A stretch of 64,000 nucleotides of DNA, taken from positions 62,001 through 126,000 of the forward strand of contig JAEZDN010000021.1 in the NCBI GenBank assembly GCA_023433275.1, in the 5' to 3' direction. Both the position numbers and the translations under genes were made by a program. Below, piece after piece: positions 46,496 to 56,809 of this stretch (positions within the stretch are counted from its first letter, which is position 1; every line of letters begins with the position of its first letter). Source of the stretch: Verrucomicrobiota bacterium (GTDB taxonomy: Bacteria > Verrucomicrobiota > Verrucomicrobiia > Opitutales > Opitutaceae). The notes beneath the pieces are model-generated. The model worked only from the letters and a program-made list of their open reading frames with translations, had not been told where the DNA came from and searched no databases.

Positions 46496-47305
46496 TCAGC
46501 GGCTGCCGAGTTTTCGGAGATAGGCGGAAAAGAGGACGAACGCGACCGTTGCCAGGATGAAGATGGCCGAGAGGGCGTTAAGCATGGGATTCAGCCCCTT
46601 GCGCGCGAGGCCATACACGTGGATCGGCAGGGTTTCCGAAGCTGCGCTGCCGACGAAGAAAGTCACGATGAGTTCATCCAGGGAGAGCGTGAAGGCCATG
46701 AGCCCGCCGGCGATGATCGCCGGACGCAGCGTCGGCAGGATCACCAGCCAGAACGCCTGCCAGGGCGAGGCGCCCAGATCGAGCGCGGCCTCCTCGAGCG
46801 CGGGGTCCAGGCCCTGCAGTCGCGCCTGCACCGCCACGAGGACAAACGGAAAGCTGAAGGTCACGTGACCGATGATGACCGAGGCGAAGCCGAGCTTCAG
46901 GCCCACCGTGACAAAGAGGATCAGCAGGCTGATGCCCATCAGGATTTCCGGCATCACCATGGGGATCGCCACCAGCGTCTGGATGAACCGCGAAAAGCGG
47001 AAGCGATACCGGTGCAACAGCCACGCCCCGGCTGTGCCCAGGACGACGGAAATCAGCGTGGTGACCGAGGCGATGAGCAGGCTGTTCTTGGCGGCGCGGA
47101 TGAGGGGCCCATTGCCAGCCAGGCGTTCGTACCAACCGAGGGTGAAGCTTTCCCATACGATGTTGAGCCGGGAGGAATTGAAGGAAAACACCACCAGCAC
47201 CGCGATCGGCACATAAAGAAAACCAAAGACCAGCGCCGTCCATCCACGAAGGAACCAGTTGAGCAGCGTGAGACCGGATGGAATGAGCGGACGGGGCGCG
47301 GGCAT
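46496..47305 (-). CDS. potC: Polyamine ABC transporter permease
   Basis: A 269-residue permease with six helices. It has WTALVFGFLYVPIAVLVVFSFNSSRL, YRFRFSRFIQTLVAIPMVMPEILMG and the EAA loop LEEAALDLGASPWQAFWLVILP. It is the first gene of the operon, which reads potC-potD-potB-potA, a permutation of the usual ABCD order. It is 134 bp downstream of the aldo/keto reductase gene on the same strand; no clear promoter was seen in that gap. Confidence 0.92.
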   Translation of the reverse strand: MPAPRPLIPSGLTLLNWFLRGWTALVFGFLYVPIAVLVVFSFNSSRLNIVWESFTLGWYERLAGNGPLIRAAKNSLLIASVTTLISVVLGTAGAWLLHRYRFRFSRFIQTLVAIPMVMPEILMGISLLILFVTVGLKLGFASVIIGHVTFSFPFVLVAVQARLQGLDPALEEAALDLGASPWQAFWLVILPTLRPAIIAGGLMAFTLSLDELIVTFFVGSAASETLPIHVYGLARKGLNPMLNALSAIFILATVAFVLFSAYLRKLGSR

Positions 47306-47439
47306 CGCAAAAACTGGCAGCTCTTATCGTGCCAACCCATGGCCGAGGCAAGCCTCGCCAACATCGAAGCCAATCGAGAACGAGGGCAGACGGCGCAGAT
47401 GCAGGGCGCTTATCCCAACGGACAGGGTGGGCTTTCGCC

Positions 47440-48429
47440 TCAATAGGGCCCGCGGATATGCGGCGCGACTTGTCGCTCGTAGAAAGCGGCGAGCTGGACG
47501 TGGGTCGTCCGACTGAGCGGCGCCAGCGAGCTGGCGCGGACATTGGAGCGTACCTGATCCGGGTTCCTGGCCCCCGGGATAATCACGTTCACCGCGTCGA
47601 AATCGAGGCACCAGCGCAGCGCCCATTCGGCCATCGTCAGGCCCGCCGGCACGCGGGGTTTGAGGGCGTCGGCCAGTTCCACACCCTTCACAAAGGGCAG
47701 GCCGGCGAACGTCTCGCCGACATTGAAGGCCGCGCCGTCGCGGTTGAAATTCCGGTGATCGTCGGCGGCAAACGTCGTGGCCGCGGTCATCTTGCCGCCG
47801 AGCAGGCCGCTGGCGAGGGGCAGGCGGACGATGAGCGCGACGCCATTCGCGCGCGCCAGGTCGAAGAGCGTGTGGACCGGCTTCTGACGGAAAACATTGA
47901 AGATGATCTGGAGGGAGGCGCAGCCGGGCTGGCGGCAGCACCACAGGGCCTCGTCCATCGCCTCGACGCTCGCGCCGTAGGCCTTGATCTTTCCCTCCTG
48001 CTTGAGCTCCTCGAGCCAGCCAAAGACTTCTCCCCGCATGAGGACCTCGGGAGGAATGCAATGAAACTGGGTCAGGTCGACCGCATCCACGCCGAGCCGG
48101 CGGAGTGAATCCTCGGTATGCTGGCGGATGACCGCGCGCGTGAAATTCTCCGGCCAGCCCGGATCGCCGCGCCGCCCGAGCTTCGTCGCGATGAACAACC
48201 GGTCGCGGGCCCTCGTATCCTGGAGGAACCGGCCAATGAGCTTCTCGCTCCGGCCGCCGCCATAGACGTCGGCGGTGTCGAAGAACGCGGTTCCCTGCTC
48301 GTATGCGGCGCGAAGCACCGCGAGCGCGGTGTCGTCCGAGACGTCACCCCAGTTACCGCCGATCTGCCAGCAACCCAGGCCCACTTCGCCCACCACCCTG
48401 CCCGTCTTGCCGAAAATGCGCGTATTCAT
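47440..48429 (-). CDS. Aldo/keto reductase
   Basis: A 329-residue (beta/alpha)8 NADPH-dependent reductase. The catalytic tetrad can be traced in FFDTADVYGGG (Asp, Tyr), FIATKLGRR (Lys) and LTQFHC (His). The C-terminal NADPH loop is VIPGARNPDQVRSNV. The group converts aldehydes or ketones to alcohols; the substrate is unknown. The ATG at 48429 (MNTRIFGKTGRVVGEVG) gives the standard N-terminal hairpin; upstream in-frame Met codons lead to non-conserved sequence. Upstream of the polyamine genes on the same strand, it may share their transcript. Confidence 0.87.
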   Translation of the reverse strand: MNTRIFGKTGRVVGEVGLGCWQIGGNWGDVSDDTALAVLRAAYEQGTAFFDTADVYGGGRSEKLIGRFLQDTRARDRLFIATKLGRRGDPGWPENFTRAVIRQHTEDSLRRLGVDAVDLTQFHCIPPEVLMRGEVFGWLEELKQEGKIKAYGASVEAMDEALWCCRQPGCASLQIIFNVFRQKPVHTLFDLARANGVALIVRLPLASGLLGGKMTAATTFAADDHRNFNRDGAAFNVGETFAGLPFVKGVELADALKPRVPAGLTMAEWALRWCLDFDAVNVIIPGARNPDQVRSNVRASSLAPLSRTTHVQLAAFYERQVAPHIRGPY

Positions 48430-48657
48430 CGGTCGCACCATTGCGGGACCGCGGGACACGGCAAAGCGGAAATCGCTCTAACGATGCACCCTGCCCGCGC
48501 AGCTGGTTCCGGCGCACGCATCGCACCCTCGGGGGTGAGCTTTGGAGCGCGGCGACGGATCCATGAGGTCGCAGTGGGCTTCGATGCCCTCATCGCGAGA
48601 ACCGTGGGCCACTGGAAGGCCGAATGCAGGGTGCGCCCCGACCGCCAACGGCCGGGC

Positions 48658-51600
48658 TCAGTTGTCCATGTCGAGGAAATCGGCGAGCTTGGACTGGGCG
48701 ATCTTGGTGAAGAATGCGGTGGGATCGGGCTTCGCGAGCGTGCCGCCCAGCGTGACCGCTTCCTTGGTCCGGGAATAGCCCAGCTCATCCTTCGTGCCGT
48801 CGAGCAGTCGGGCCTTGGCGAAGAGCTGCTCGATCTTGCCGCGCGCCGCGAACGAGAGCCGGGCGCTGAACGGCTGCTCCAACAGCGGGCGCCCCACCAC
48901 ATAAGTCACACTGCCCTGACCGTTGAGGCGGATCTCGGGCGAGACGAGGCTGATGTCCTCAAGATTCATGTTCAGCAACTCGTCGCGGGCCAGGCGTACG
49001 CTGAGCAGGTCGTATTTGAATTCGCCAATCCCCTGCGCGAGCTGGTCGACGAAGTACGCCTGTCCGGCAACCTTCTCGGCGGTCTTCGTCGCCTTGTCCG
49101 AGCCCAGGAGCGAGCCCAGCACGGAGGCGCCGAGTTCAACGGCCTTGGAGGTCATCGAGAGCTTGCTGCTGCTGCGCTGCAGGCCGCGGAAGATTCCCCC
49201 GCGGCTGGTCAGCTGAAAGTCTCCCTGCGCGCGTTCCATCGCCCGCCCGATGGTTTCGCCATTCCCCGCGATGCGCCCGGCGATATTGAACAATCCCTCC
49301 ACGGTCGGCGGCTTCGATGGATCGATGGCACGAAACAACCGGCCCGTGTCGAAATCGTTGAGCGCATACTCGCCGGTCAACCGGTACGGCATCGAGCCGC
49401 CGGTGAAGCGCAGGTCCATCTTCGCATCCAGGCGACTCGTGTCGCCGAAGGAGGCCTCGAGCTTCTGCAGGGTCACGAGCGAGGGCTCGATGGCCAGCGT
49501 GCCCGTCAGGTCGGTCATGGCCCACGTTTCCCCGCGGGTCACCGACTTGATATCCAAGCCAAGCCGGCCGCTGAACCGATCCCAAACGGCGGTCGTATCC
49601 GGCGGCACGCTCGCGGCGGCCACCGGTTTGTCGGCGGACTCCGGTGCGGCCGACGCGGTGAAGACACTCAGCACCCCGAGCAGGTCCTCAAGTTCGACCT
49701 GCTGGCCGCCCAGCCGGCCATCCAGCGAATAACCCTGGCCGAGCGGAGAAAGCTCGATGGAGAAGTCCAGGTCGGAGCGACGACCGGCGTTGTCGAGGAG
49801 CACGGGGACGCGGAGGGAAGCCGCGCCATTGGGCTGCACCCGCGCCCGAAAACCGATATTCGCGACCGGCAGGGTCAGGCCATCCACCGCGGAAACGAGG
49901 CCATTGAGAGTCACACGGGCCTCCATCTGGCTCAGCGTGCCCAGGGAGGCGCGCATCTCGCCGGTCGCCCGGCCACTGCTGACCGCCTGCGCCCCCGCGA
50001 ACAGCGGCTGGGTCGCCAGCGCCGGGACCTCGAGGGCAAATTCAAGCACCGCCTGGGCATCCTGCCCGGGCGACTGCGTGGCCTCCAGTTGCAGGGTAAC
50101 CACGGACGCGCGCGCCGCATTGCGGACGGTGACCTCACCGGTTCGAATCTTGAGGTTCCCGCGCCCCAGGTAATCGAGCACCGGACGCGCCTCGATTGCC
50201 AGGCCCGTCAGGGATGGCTGCCGGTCCCGCGTGAGCGAAACGTCGGCCAGCCGCAGCGGCGATGTGGCGCCGAATGTGATCTTGCCGGCAGAGATGCCGA
50301 GGTCGAAATCCGCCTGTTGAACATATCCGCCCACCGCGGTGCCCGGTTCGGTTAGTGGAAGGGTCGACAAGGGCAGGCGTCCGAGGGCAAGGCGCATGAT
50401 CGTCGGCTCCGCGCCCGCCGGAACGAGCGCGTGCGTGGCCAGGTTGAACGAGAAACCCTGGACAATCGTGGCGTCGAGCAAGGCGCGCCCCGCGCCCTGG
50501 CGCAGTTCGACCCGGCCCGGGCGAACCTCGAGCAGGTCCCCGCGCACCGTGACGTCGATTTCCCCCTGCCCGGTGACCGGAGCTCCCGGCAGCCAGCGCT
50601 CGAGCAATTTGGGAGACGAGAAACTAAAACGCGTGCCCACCGCCATCGGCGCATCCGGCGCGAGTCCCGTGGCCAGCCGCCCGGACAACGCCAGGGTATC
50701 GCCCACTGGCGTGCGCGCCTCGAGTTCGAATCCGGGCACCGTGACGGTCCCGCCGGCGAAACTCGCTTCACCGCGCGCCGAGATCGCGGCCTTGCTGAGC
50801 CAGCTGCGGCCCTCCTGCACCACGTTGAGTTCCGCGAGCGTGAGCTCGCCCCGAACCGTGGCGTCGGTTGCCTGGGGCGACGTCCGCACAACCTCCAACT
50901 GGCCGGTGATCAAGCCACCCGAGATGTCAGCGGCTGTCACAAAGGGCCTGATCCAATCAATCGGGAGGCCCTGAATCGTCACGTTCAGCAAGGCGTCAGT
51001 CACGCTCGTCTGCGGGAGGAGCGCATTCTTGCCCAGGTCGTAGCGGATCGGCGCGGTGGCCTGGATCGCGAGAACGGGCTTGTCGCCCGCGACCGTGGCC
51101 TTGAACGCGCGCAGGTCCAGCACGCCATCCTGCTGGCCGAGGTCAAAGTTCGCGTCGATGGCGAGGTTGCCGAAAGTCCGCCAGGCGGGCTCGATCAGTT
51201 CCAGGCGGCTGACCTTGCCCTCGAGCGCGCCCTGCAGCGCAAAACTGCCCGCCGCCGCGTTGAACGAGAAGTGCCCGCCGCCGCGCGCATCAAATTCCGG
51301 GAGACTGCCTCCGAGCACAAATGGCTCCAGCTGCGCGGTGCGGACCTTCAGGTCCCAATCGCCCACATACGCATCCGAGGCGGAGGGCAGCCGGGCCTGC
51401 ACGATCAGCAGGTTTTCCGCCGTGCCGTGCAGGAGGGTGCTCACGGTGACTTCATAATTTTCCCCGGCCGAAGTACCGTAGAGTTCCGCCCCCACCTTCA
51501 GTTGGGCCTGGTCGGCCAGCGCGGCCCCCTGGGCATCCACCACGGTGTTAAGGCTTACGCGACTGAATGTACGCTGCGCGGTGAGCGTGGCGCGCAGGTC

Positions 51601-52206
51601 GGCCCGGGCGCGCAAGGTGCTCACCTTGGCGCCGGGTGCGGGATTGTTGAGGTTGGCGCCGAGCGCCAGCGTGCCCTCGCGGCCGGCCGCAAAGCCGCCG
51701 CCCGTGAGAGTGTATTGCGCCTCGATCGGCGGCTGGCCGACGGCGCCGGGCAGCAGGGCCTGGCCCTCGATCCGGACGTTGTCCATCACCAGGTCAAAAG
51801 GCAGTTCGAGCTGGCCGAGCAGGCCGGGAGCGGCCGCAGGCGCGCCCGCGGCGGCGGCCTCGGCCCGGGCGCGTGACAAGTGGCTCGCATCGACGTGGAG
51901 CCCGGTGATGGCCACGCGGCGCAGCTCGAGCTGCCGGCCAAGGACAAGCCCGATCAGCGAGAAATCGGCCTCGAGTTTGTCCAGCTTCACGGGCACTCCC
52001 TCGGCCACGGCGCGCACGCCGGTCAGTTTGACTCCAGAGAGGCCCGCCTGGACCGACTCCATTTCAAGATTCAGGCCCGGCACATCGCGGGTGGCTTTCA
52101 ATACGGCCCAGCGTTGGACGGACGGCGTGAGGACCAGGCCGATCAGTGCGACCGTGGCCAAAGCAATAATTCCCAGAACAATGAGCAGAACACGAACAGG
52201 CTTCAT
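48658..52206 (-). CDS. AsmA/TamB-like large envelope protein
   Basis: An 1182-residue protein with one N-terminal membrane anchor (VRVLLIVLGIIALATVALIGLV) followed by a very long beta-rich periplasmic region. Repeated pairs of beta-strands (for example LDLRAFKATVAGDKPVLAIQ, ATVRGELTLAELNVVQ) resemble AsmA-like lipid-transport proteins that span the periplasm. The C-terminal third has the AsmA_2-type region (VEGLFNIAGRIAGNGETIGRAMERAQGDFQLTSRGG). It would be an inner-membrane-anchored phospholipid conduit or assembly factor. The start is ATG at 52206. Its precise family was inferred from fold features, not a search. Confidence 0.75.
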   Translation of the reverse strand: MKPVRVLLIVLGIIALATVALIGLVLTPSVQRWAVLKATRDVPGLNLEMESVQAGLSGVKLTGVRAVAEGVPVKLDKLEADFSLIGLVLGRQLELRRVAITGLHVDASHLSRARAEAAAAGAPAAAPGLLGQLELPFDLVMDNVRIEGQALLPGAVGQPPIEAQYTLTGGGFAAGREGTLALGANLNNPAPGAKVSTLRARADLRATLTAQRTFSRVSLNTVVDAQGAALADQAQLKVGAELYGTSAGENYEVTVSTLLHGTAENLLIVQARLPSASDAYVGDWDLKVRTAQLEPFVLGGSLPEFDARGGGHFSFNAAAGSFALQGALEGKVSRLELIEPAWRTFGNLAIDANFDLGQQDGVLDLRAFKATVAGDKPVLAIQATAPIRYDLGKNALLPQTSVTDALLNVTIQGLPIDWIRPFVTAADISGGLITGQLEVVRTSPQATDATVRGELTLAELNVVQEGRSWLSKAAISARGEASFAGGTVTVPGFELEARTPVGDTLALSGRLATGLAPDAPMAVGTRFSFSSPKLLERWLPGAPVTGQGEIDVTVRGDLLEVRPGRVELRQGAGRALLDATIVQGFSFNLATHALVPAGAEPTIMRLALGRLPLSTLPLTEPGTAVGGYVQQADFDLGISAGKITFGATSPLRLADVSLTRDRQPSLTGLAIEARPVLDYLGRGNLKIRTGEVTVRNAARASVVTLQLEATQSPGQDAQAVLEFALEVPALATQPLFAGAQAVSSGRATGEMRASLGTLSQMEARVTLNGLVSAVDGLTLPVANIGFRARVQPNGAASLRVPVLLDNAGRRSDLDFSIELSPLGQGYSLDGRLGGQQVELEDLLGVLSVFTASAAPESADKPVAAASVPPDTTAVWDRFSGRLGLDIKSVTRGETWAMTDLTGTLAIEPSLVTLQKLEASFGDTSRLDAKMDLRFTGGSMPYRLTGEYALNDFDTGRLFRAIDPSKPPTVEGLFNIAGRIAGNGETIGRAMERAQGDFQLTSRGGIFRGLQRSSSKLSMTSKAVELGASVLGSLLGSDKATKTAEKVAGQAYFVDQLAQGIGEFKYDLLSVRLARDELLNMNLEDISLVSPEIRLNGQGSVTYVVGRPLLEQPFSARLSFAARGKIEQLFAKARLLDGTKDELGYSRTKEAVTLGGTLAKPDPTAFFTKIAQSKLADFLDMDN

Positions 52207-52256
52207 GCGGTGCGGTAAGGACACATCAATTCAGGTCAAGTTGCCAGCAGGAGAAT

Positions 52257-52279
52257 AAAAAAAGCCGCCCGCAGGCGGC
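52257..52279 (-). terminator. Rho-independent terminator after the tolC-like gene
   Basis: On the minus strand a six-base stem (GCCGCC with GGCGGC) around a TGCG loop is followed by seven T residues. It lies 22 bp after the tolC stop and ahead of the AsmA-like gene, which marks the end of the efflux operon. Confidence 0.88.
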
Positions 52280-52300
52280 CTCGATCAAAACGGCGACAAA

Positions 52301-53668
52301 TCAGGGATACTGCAGTTCGCCGGTGGGATGGGACTCGTCCGGCAGGCCCATCGCGTTGCGGACGGAAGCGACCGCGACGTTGTAACTATAGTAAGCCTGG
52401 ACCTGGTTGAGGCGGGCCGTGGTGAGGTCGACCTGGGAGGTGAGCACGTCCAGTTGCGTCGCAGTGCCGGCCGCATAGCGGGCATTGGCGAGGCGAACAG
52501 CCTCCTCCGCCTGGGCCACGACCTTCTGCGAGGCTTCCGCCAGTTCCGTGGCCTGCTGGAAGGTCGAGATCGCGCGGCGCACCTCGACGTCGGTGTTCAG
52601 CTGGGCTTCCGCCAGGGCCAGGCGCGTCTGTTCGAGGAAGGACCGGGCTTGGGCCACGCGACCGGCGGTGGCGCGACCGTCGAAAATATCCCAGCTCGAC
52701 TGCACACCGACGGTCCAGCCGTCCATTGAGGATTTTCCGCTGGAGATGGGGGCGCGGCGGAAATCATAGGAGCCGAAGGCGGACACGGTCGGGAAATATC
52801 CCGAGCGGCTGGAGATGACCCCCTGTTCGGCGGCATCAGTCAGGCGGGCGAGGCGCAGCAGATCGGGCCGCTGCTCGCGGGCGGTGGCCAGCGCGCTGCG
52901 CAGCTCGAAGGTCGCGGGCTTGAATTCCAAGGACCCAAGAAACTCGGGGACACGCGTGATGTTCTCGTCACTCGCGGCAACATAACCGAGGGACTGACGC
53001 AGTTCCTCGATGGAGAGCCGGTAGTCGTTGCGCGCGGTGATGAGCGCCGGCTGGGCATTGGCCAGGGCGACCTCGGCGCGCAGCACCTCGAAGTTGGAGA
53101 CGGTGCCCGCCTCGTAGCGATTCCGCACGTCCTGCAGCTGGCGCTGGAGCAGTTCGGTGTTCTGCTCCTGGACAAGGATCTTCTCCCGGTTGAGCAGCAC
53201 GGTGAAGAAACGGATGCGGACATCGACCAGCGCGTCGTTGATCACCGAGCGCAGGGCGAGGACGGCGGCGTCGAGCGCGAGTTGCTGGCGCTTGATGTTG
53301 GCCGACACGCCACCGCCGGAAAAAAGCAGCTGGCTGGCGGTGATGTCCACGGACCAGGAGTGGTCCCGGCCGTTGGTGGAAACCTCGTCGGCGTTGCGCT
53401 GGTAGCCGCCCGAGGCCCCGACGTTCGGAATCCGCGCCGAGCGGACCTCGAGCACGATGCCCTCCTGCTGGCGGATGCGCTCCTTCGCCTGGCGGATGGC
53501 GAAGTTGTTATCAAGGGCGTACGCCAGCGCGTAGTTCAGATCGAGCCGATCCGGGACCTGGAAATCCGGGTCGGGCTTTCCGTCATTGAGCTGGGCCGTG
53601 GCCGGCAGGGCCGCGAGCAAGCTCGTTCCCACGAGCAGGATGATGGGCAATCGCATAGGAATTTTCAT
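52301..53668 (-). CDS. TolC-family outer-membrane efflux protein
   Basis: A 455-residue protein with a signal peptide (MKIPMRLPIILLVGTSLLAALPATAQ) and two TolC repeats. Coiled-coil regions contain LDLNYALAYALDNNFAIRQAKERIRQQEG, ARIPNVGASGGYQRN, YEAGTVSNFEVLRAEVALANAQP and YAAGTATQLDVLTSQVDLTTARL. The repeated Y-A/E-A-G-T motifs match the family. It forms the outer-membrane duct for the RND pump encoded 19 bp upstream. ATG 53668 is chosen; an ATG four codons inside (53656) is also possible. Confidence 0.93.
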   Translation of the reverse strand: MKIPMRLPIILLVGTSLLAALPATAQLNDGKPDPDFQVPDRLDLNYALAYALDNNFAIRQAKERIRQQEGIVLEVRSARIPNVGASGGYQRNADEVSTNGRDHSWSVDITASQLLFSGGGVSANIKRQQLALDAAVLALRSVINDALVDVRIRFFTVLLNREKILVQEQNTELLQRQLQDVRNRYEAGTVSNFEVLRAEVALANAQPALITARNDYRLSIEELRQSLGYVAASDENITRVPEFLGSLEFKPATFELRSALATAREQRPDLLRLARLTDAAEQGVISSRSGYFPTVSAFGSYDFRRAPISSGKSSMDGWTVGVQSSWDIFDGRATAGRVAQARSFLEQTRLALAEAQLNTDVEVRRAISTFQQATELAEASQKVVAQAEEAVRLANARYAAGTATQLDVLTSQVDLTTARLNQVQAYYSYNVAVASVRNAMGLPDESHPTGELQYP

Positions 53669-53687
53669 GTAATGGAGACGGAAACGT

Positions 53688-56600
53688 TTACTTGGCAAGG
53701 GCGGGTTCCGCCGTCACGGGCGCGGACGGGCGAGCGTGCTTGGCGTGGTCGCGGGCAATCAGCATGTAGAACGCCGGCACGACGTAGAGGGTGAAGAGCG
53801 AGCCGACCGCCATGCCGATCACGAGAACCCAGCCGATGCTGTTGCGGGCCGCGGCACCCGGGCCGCTCACGAAGATCAGCATGATGTGGCCGAAGACCGT
53901 CGCCGCCGACGTCATGAGCACGGGGCGAAGACGCGTGGCCGCCGCGCGGCGGATGGCGTCGCGCTTGGCCACGCCCTGTTCCTGGAGGGTGTTGGCGAAA
54001 TCCACGATCAGGATGCCGTTCTTGGCGATGAGACCGACCAGGGTGATGAGGCCGATCTGCGAATAGATGTTCAGCGAAGTCTGCCACAGGAAGATCGGCA
54101 GCATGGCGCCGACCAGGGCCAGCGGCACGGAGCCGAGCAGGATGATGAACGGGTCGCGGAAGCTGTTGAACTGCGCCGCGAGCACGAGGAAGATGAGGAC
54201 CAGCGCGAGCCCGCCGGCGGACCAGAGGGCATTGCCCTCGTAACGGAGCTGGCGCGACTGGCCGCCGTAATCGATGGAATAGCCGGCGGGCAAAATCTCC
54301 TTGGCCTTGGCCTCGAGCTTCTTCAGCGCCTGGTCGACGCTGGGACCGACGCCCTGGATCTTGACGGAGTTCAGCTGCTGGAAGCGGTTCAACGTGCGCG
54401 GCTGCACGGTTTCCTTCAGGGTGGCGATGGTGGAGAGCGGGATGAGCTGCCCCTGCGGACCGCGGATGTGATAATCGAGCAACTGGCCCGCATTCAGGCG
54501 CTGGCCGCGCTCGACTTGCGGGATGACGCGGTAGCTGCGGCCGTCGTTGACGAACCGATTGACGTAGCCGCCGCCAAGCATCGAGCCGAGGTCGCGGGAG
54601 ACGTCGGAAAGGTTGAGACCCATCGCGGCCACCTTGTCCTTGTCGATCTCGATCTCCACCTGCGGCAGGTCGAATCTCAGGTCGGTGTCGGCAAAGTAGA
54701 ACGTGGGCGCGCCGCCGCCGGCGTTAGCCTCGGTGTTGGCGAAGAGGGCGAGTTTCTGCGCGAATTCCTCCATCTCGCGGTGGTCCGCCGTGGAACGCAC
54801 CACGAAGTCGATGGGCATGGAGCCGCCCGAGGGCAAGGGATCGGGCGTGGTGATGACCACGTTCAGCCCAGCAATGGCGGCCGACGGCGCCTGGAGCGCC
54901 TGCTCAATCTCAAGGGAGCTGCGGCTGCGTTCGGACCATGGCTTCAGAATGATGCCGGAGAATCCGAATCGCGCCCCCGTGATCTGGAATGAGTTTTCGT
55001 ACTCGGGGACGTTCATGAACATCTTCTGAACCTCGTTGGCGTAAATGATGTTCTGGTCGATCGTCGCGGTGGGCGACGGAATCATGAGGCTGAACACGAC
55101 GCCCTGGTCCTCCTTGGGCGCGAGTTCCCGTTGCGCGAGCATGAAGAAAGGCACGAGCAGGAGAGTCAGCAGGCAGGCCGCGGTGATCGTTACCGGCACC
55201 CAACCGAGGCTGGCCCCGATGGCCCTCTCGTATCGGTCGCGGACGCGATCGAAGAAATGGTTGATGGTGCCCGTCAGACCCTTCTCCTCGTGCCCGCCAC
55301 CCCTGAGCAGATGGGCGCTCATCATGGGCGAGAGCGTCAGCGCGACGAAGCCGGAGATCAGCACCGCGCCGGCCAGCGTCATGGCGAACTCACGGAAGAG
55401 TGCGCCCGTCAAGCCGCCTTGGAATCCGATCGGCGCGTAGACCGCCGCGAGGGTGATCGCCATGGAAATGACGGGCCCGACGAGTTCGCGCGCGCCCTGG
55501 ATGGCGGCGTCGGTCGGCGACAGACCCTCGCGGATGTGACGTTCGACGTTTTCCACCACGACAATGGCGTCGTCGACCACGATGCCCACCGCGAGCACGA
55601 TGGCCAGCAAGGTCAGCAGGTTGATGGTAAACCCGAAGACGAGCATCAGGAACATGGCGCCGATCAGGGAGAGCGGCATGGCGACGATCGGGATGAACAC
55701 CGACCGCAGCGAACCCATGAACAGGAAGATGACGATGGTGACGATCAGCAGGGTCTCGCTGAGCGTCTTCACGATCTCGCTCAGCGCGTCCTCGATGTAC
55801 TTGGTCGCGTCGTAGGCGATCAGGCCGTTGAGGCCGGCGGGCAGGCTGGCCTGGATGTCGGGAAACGCCTCGCGGACCCGGGTCATGACCTCCACGGTGC
55901 TCTCGGTCGGCAGCACCCAGATGCCCATGAAGGTGGCGGTCTTGCCGCCGAACCGGACCTCCTCGTCATAGCTCTCGGCGCCGAGCACGACGTCGGCCAC
56001 GTCGGCCAGGCGGATGAGCGAGCCGTTTTTCTCGGCCACGACGAGCTGGCGGAATTCCTCGACATTCTTGAGGTCGGTGTCGGCCACGAGGCTGACGCTC
56101 AGCATGGTGCCCTTGGTGGATCCGACCGCGGAGAGCGCGTTGTTTGCCTGCAGGGCCTGCCGAACCTCGGCGGGACTGAGGCCGCGGGCGGCCAGCTCGT
56201 CGGGCTTGAGCCAGACGCGCATGGCGAAGACCCGGCCGCCGAGCACGTCGGCCTTCTGCACGCCCTTCACCGCGGCCAGCCGCGGCTGGACCATGCGATT
56301 GAGGTAGTCCGTGATCTGGTTCTGGTCGAGATCGTCGGAATAGAAGCTCAGGTACATCGACGCGAACTCACTGTCGGCCGTTTCCACGCTGATGGTGGGC
56401 GACTCGGATTCCGGCGGGAGCTCGTTGCGCACCTGGTCGATCTTGGCGCTGATCTGCGCCAGGGCGGCATTGGAGTCGTAGTTCAGCCGGAGGAACACCT
56501 TGATGGCGCTGAAGCCGGCACTGCTGGTGGATTCGATGTAATCGATGCCGTCGGCGCTCGCGATCGCGCGTTCGAGCTGCGTGGTGATGTAGCCGCGCAC

Positions 56601-56783
56601 CGTGTCGGCGCTGGCGCCGAAATAGACGGTGCTGACGTTGACCACCGCGGCGTCGCTGCGCGGGTACTGACGCGTGTTCAGCTTGAAGTACGAGACGAGC
56701 CCGACGACCAGGATGACGATGTTGACGACAAGCGCGATGACCGGCTTGCGGATGAAGAGATCGGTGAAACTTTTGGAGAGCAT
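53688..56783 (-). CDS. RND efflux transporter permease (AcrB family)
   Basis: A 1031-residue inner-membrane pump with 12 helices and two large periplasmic loops. The helix-4 proton-relay pair DD lies in LAVGIVVDDAIVVVENVERHI. RLADVADVVLGAESYDEEVRF and NILIVDFANT-type C-terminal sequence (AKNGILIVDFANTLQEQG) are typical. The protein exports drugs or small molecules against the proton gradient. It lies between the adaptor (26 bp upstream) and the TolC-like gene (19 bp downstream). Confidence 0.95.
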   Translation of the reverse strand: MLSKSFTDLFIRKPVIALVVNIVILVVGLVSYFKLNTRQYPRSDAAVVNVSTVYFGASADTVRGYITTQLERAIASADGIDYIESTSSAGFSAIKVFLRLNYDSNAALAQISAKIDQVRNELPPESESPTISVETADSEFASMYLSFYSDDLDQNQITDYLNRMVQPRLAAVKGVQKADVLGGRVFAMRVWLKPDELAARGLSPAEVRQALQANNALSAVGSTKGTMLSVSLVADTDLKNVEEFRQLVVAEKNGSLIRLADVADVVLGAESYDEEVRFGGKTATFMGIWVLPTESTVEVMTRVREAFPDIQASLPAGLNGLIAYDATKYIEDALSEIVKTLSETLLIVTIVIFLFMGSLRSVFIPIVAMPLSLIGAMFLMLVFGFTINLLTLLAIVLAVGIVVDDAIVVVENVERHIREGLSPTDAAIQGARELVGPVISMAITLAAVYAPIGFQGGLTGALFREFAMTLAGAVLISGFVALTLSPMMSAHLLRGGGHEEKGLTGTINHFFDRVRDRYERAIGASLGWVPVTITAACLLTLLLVPFFMLAQRELAPKEDQGVVFSLMIPSPTATIDQNIIYANEVQKMFMNVPEYENSFQITGARFGFSGIILKPWSERSRSSLEIEQALQAPSAAIAGLNVVITTPDPLPSGGSMPIDFVVRSTADHREMEEFAQKLALFANTEANAGGGAPTFYFADTDLRFDLPQVEIEIDKDKVAAMGLNLSDVSRDLGSMLGGGYVNRFVNDGRSYRVIPQVERGQRLNAGQLLDYHIRGPQGQLIPLSTIATLKETVQPRTLNRFQQLNSVKIQGVGPSVDQALKKLEAKAKEILPAGYSIDYGGQSRQLRYEGNALWSAGGLALVLIFLVLAAQFNSFRDPFIILLGSVPLALVGAMLPIFLWQTSLNIYSQIGLITLVGLIAKNGILIVDFANTLQEQGVAKRDAIRRAAATRLRPVLMTSAATVFGHIMLIFVSGPGAAARNSIGWVLVIGMAVGSLFTLYVVPAFYMLIARDHAKHARPSAPVTAEPALAK

Positions 56784-56809
56784 GGGCAGCGGGTGTGGCT
56801 CGGTCGGGC

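Noticed and set aside
48118..50355. A 745-codon plus-strand frame antisense to the AKR and AsmA-like genes
   Set aside because: It spans two real genes and their gap on the opposite strand and is Arg/Gly/Gln-rich with no fold signature.
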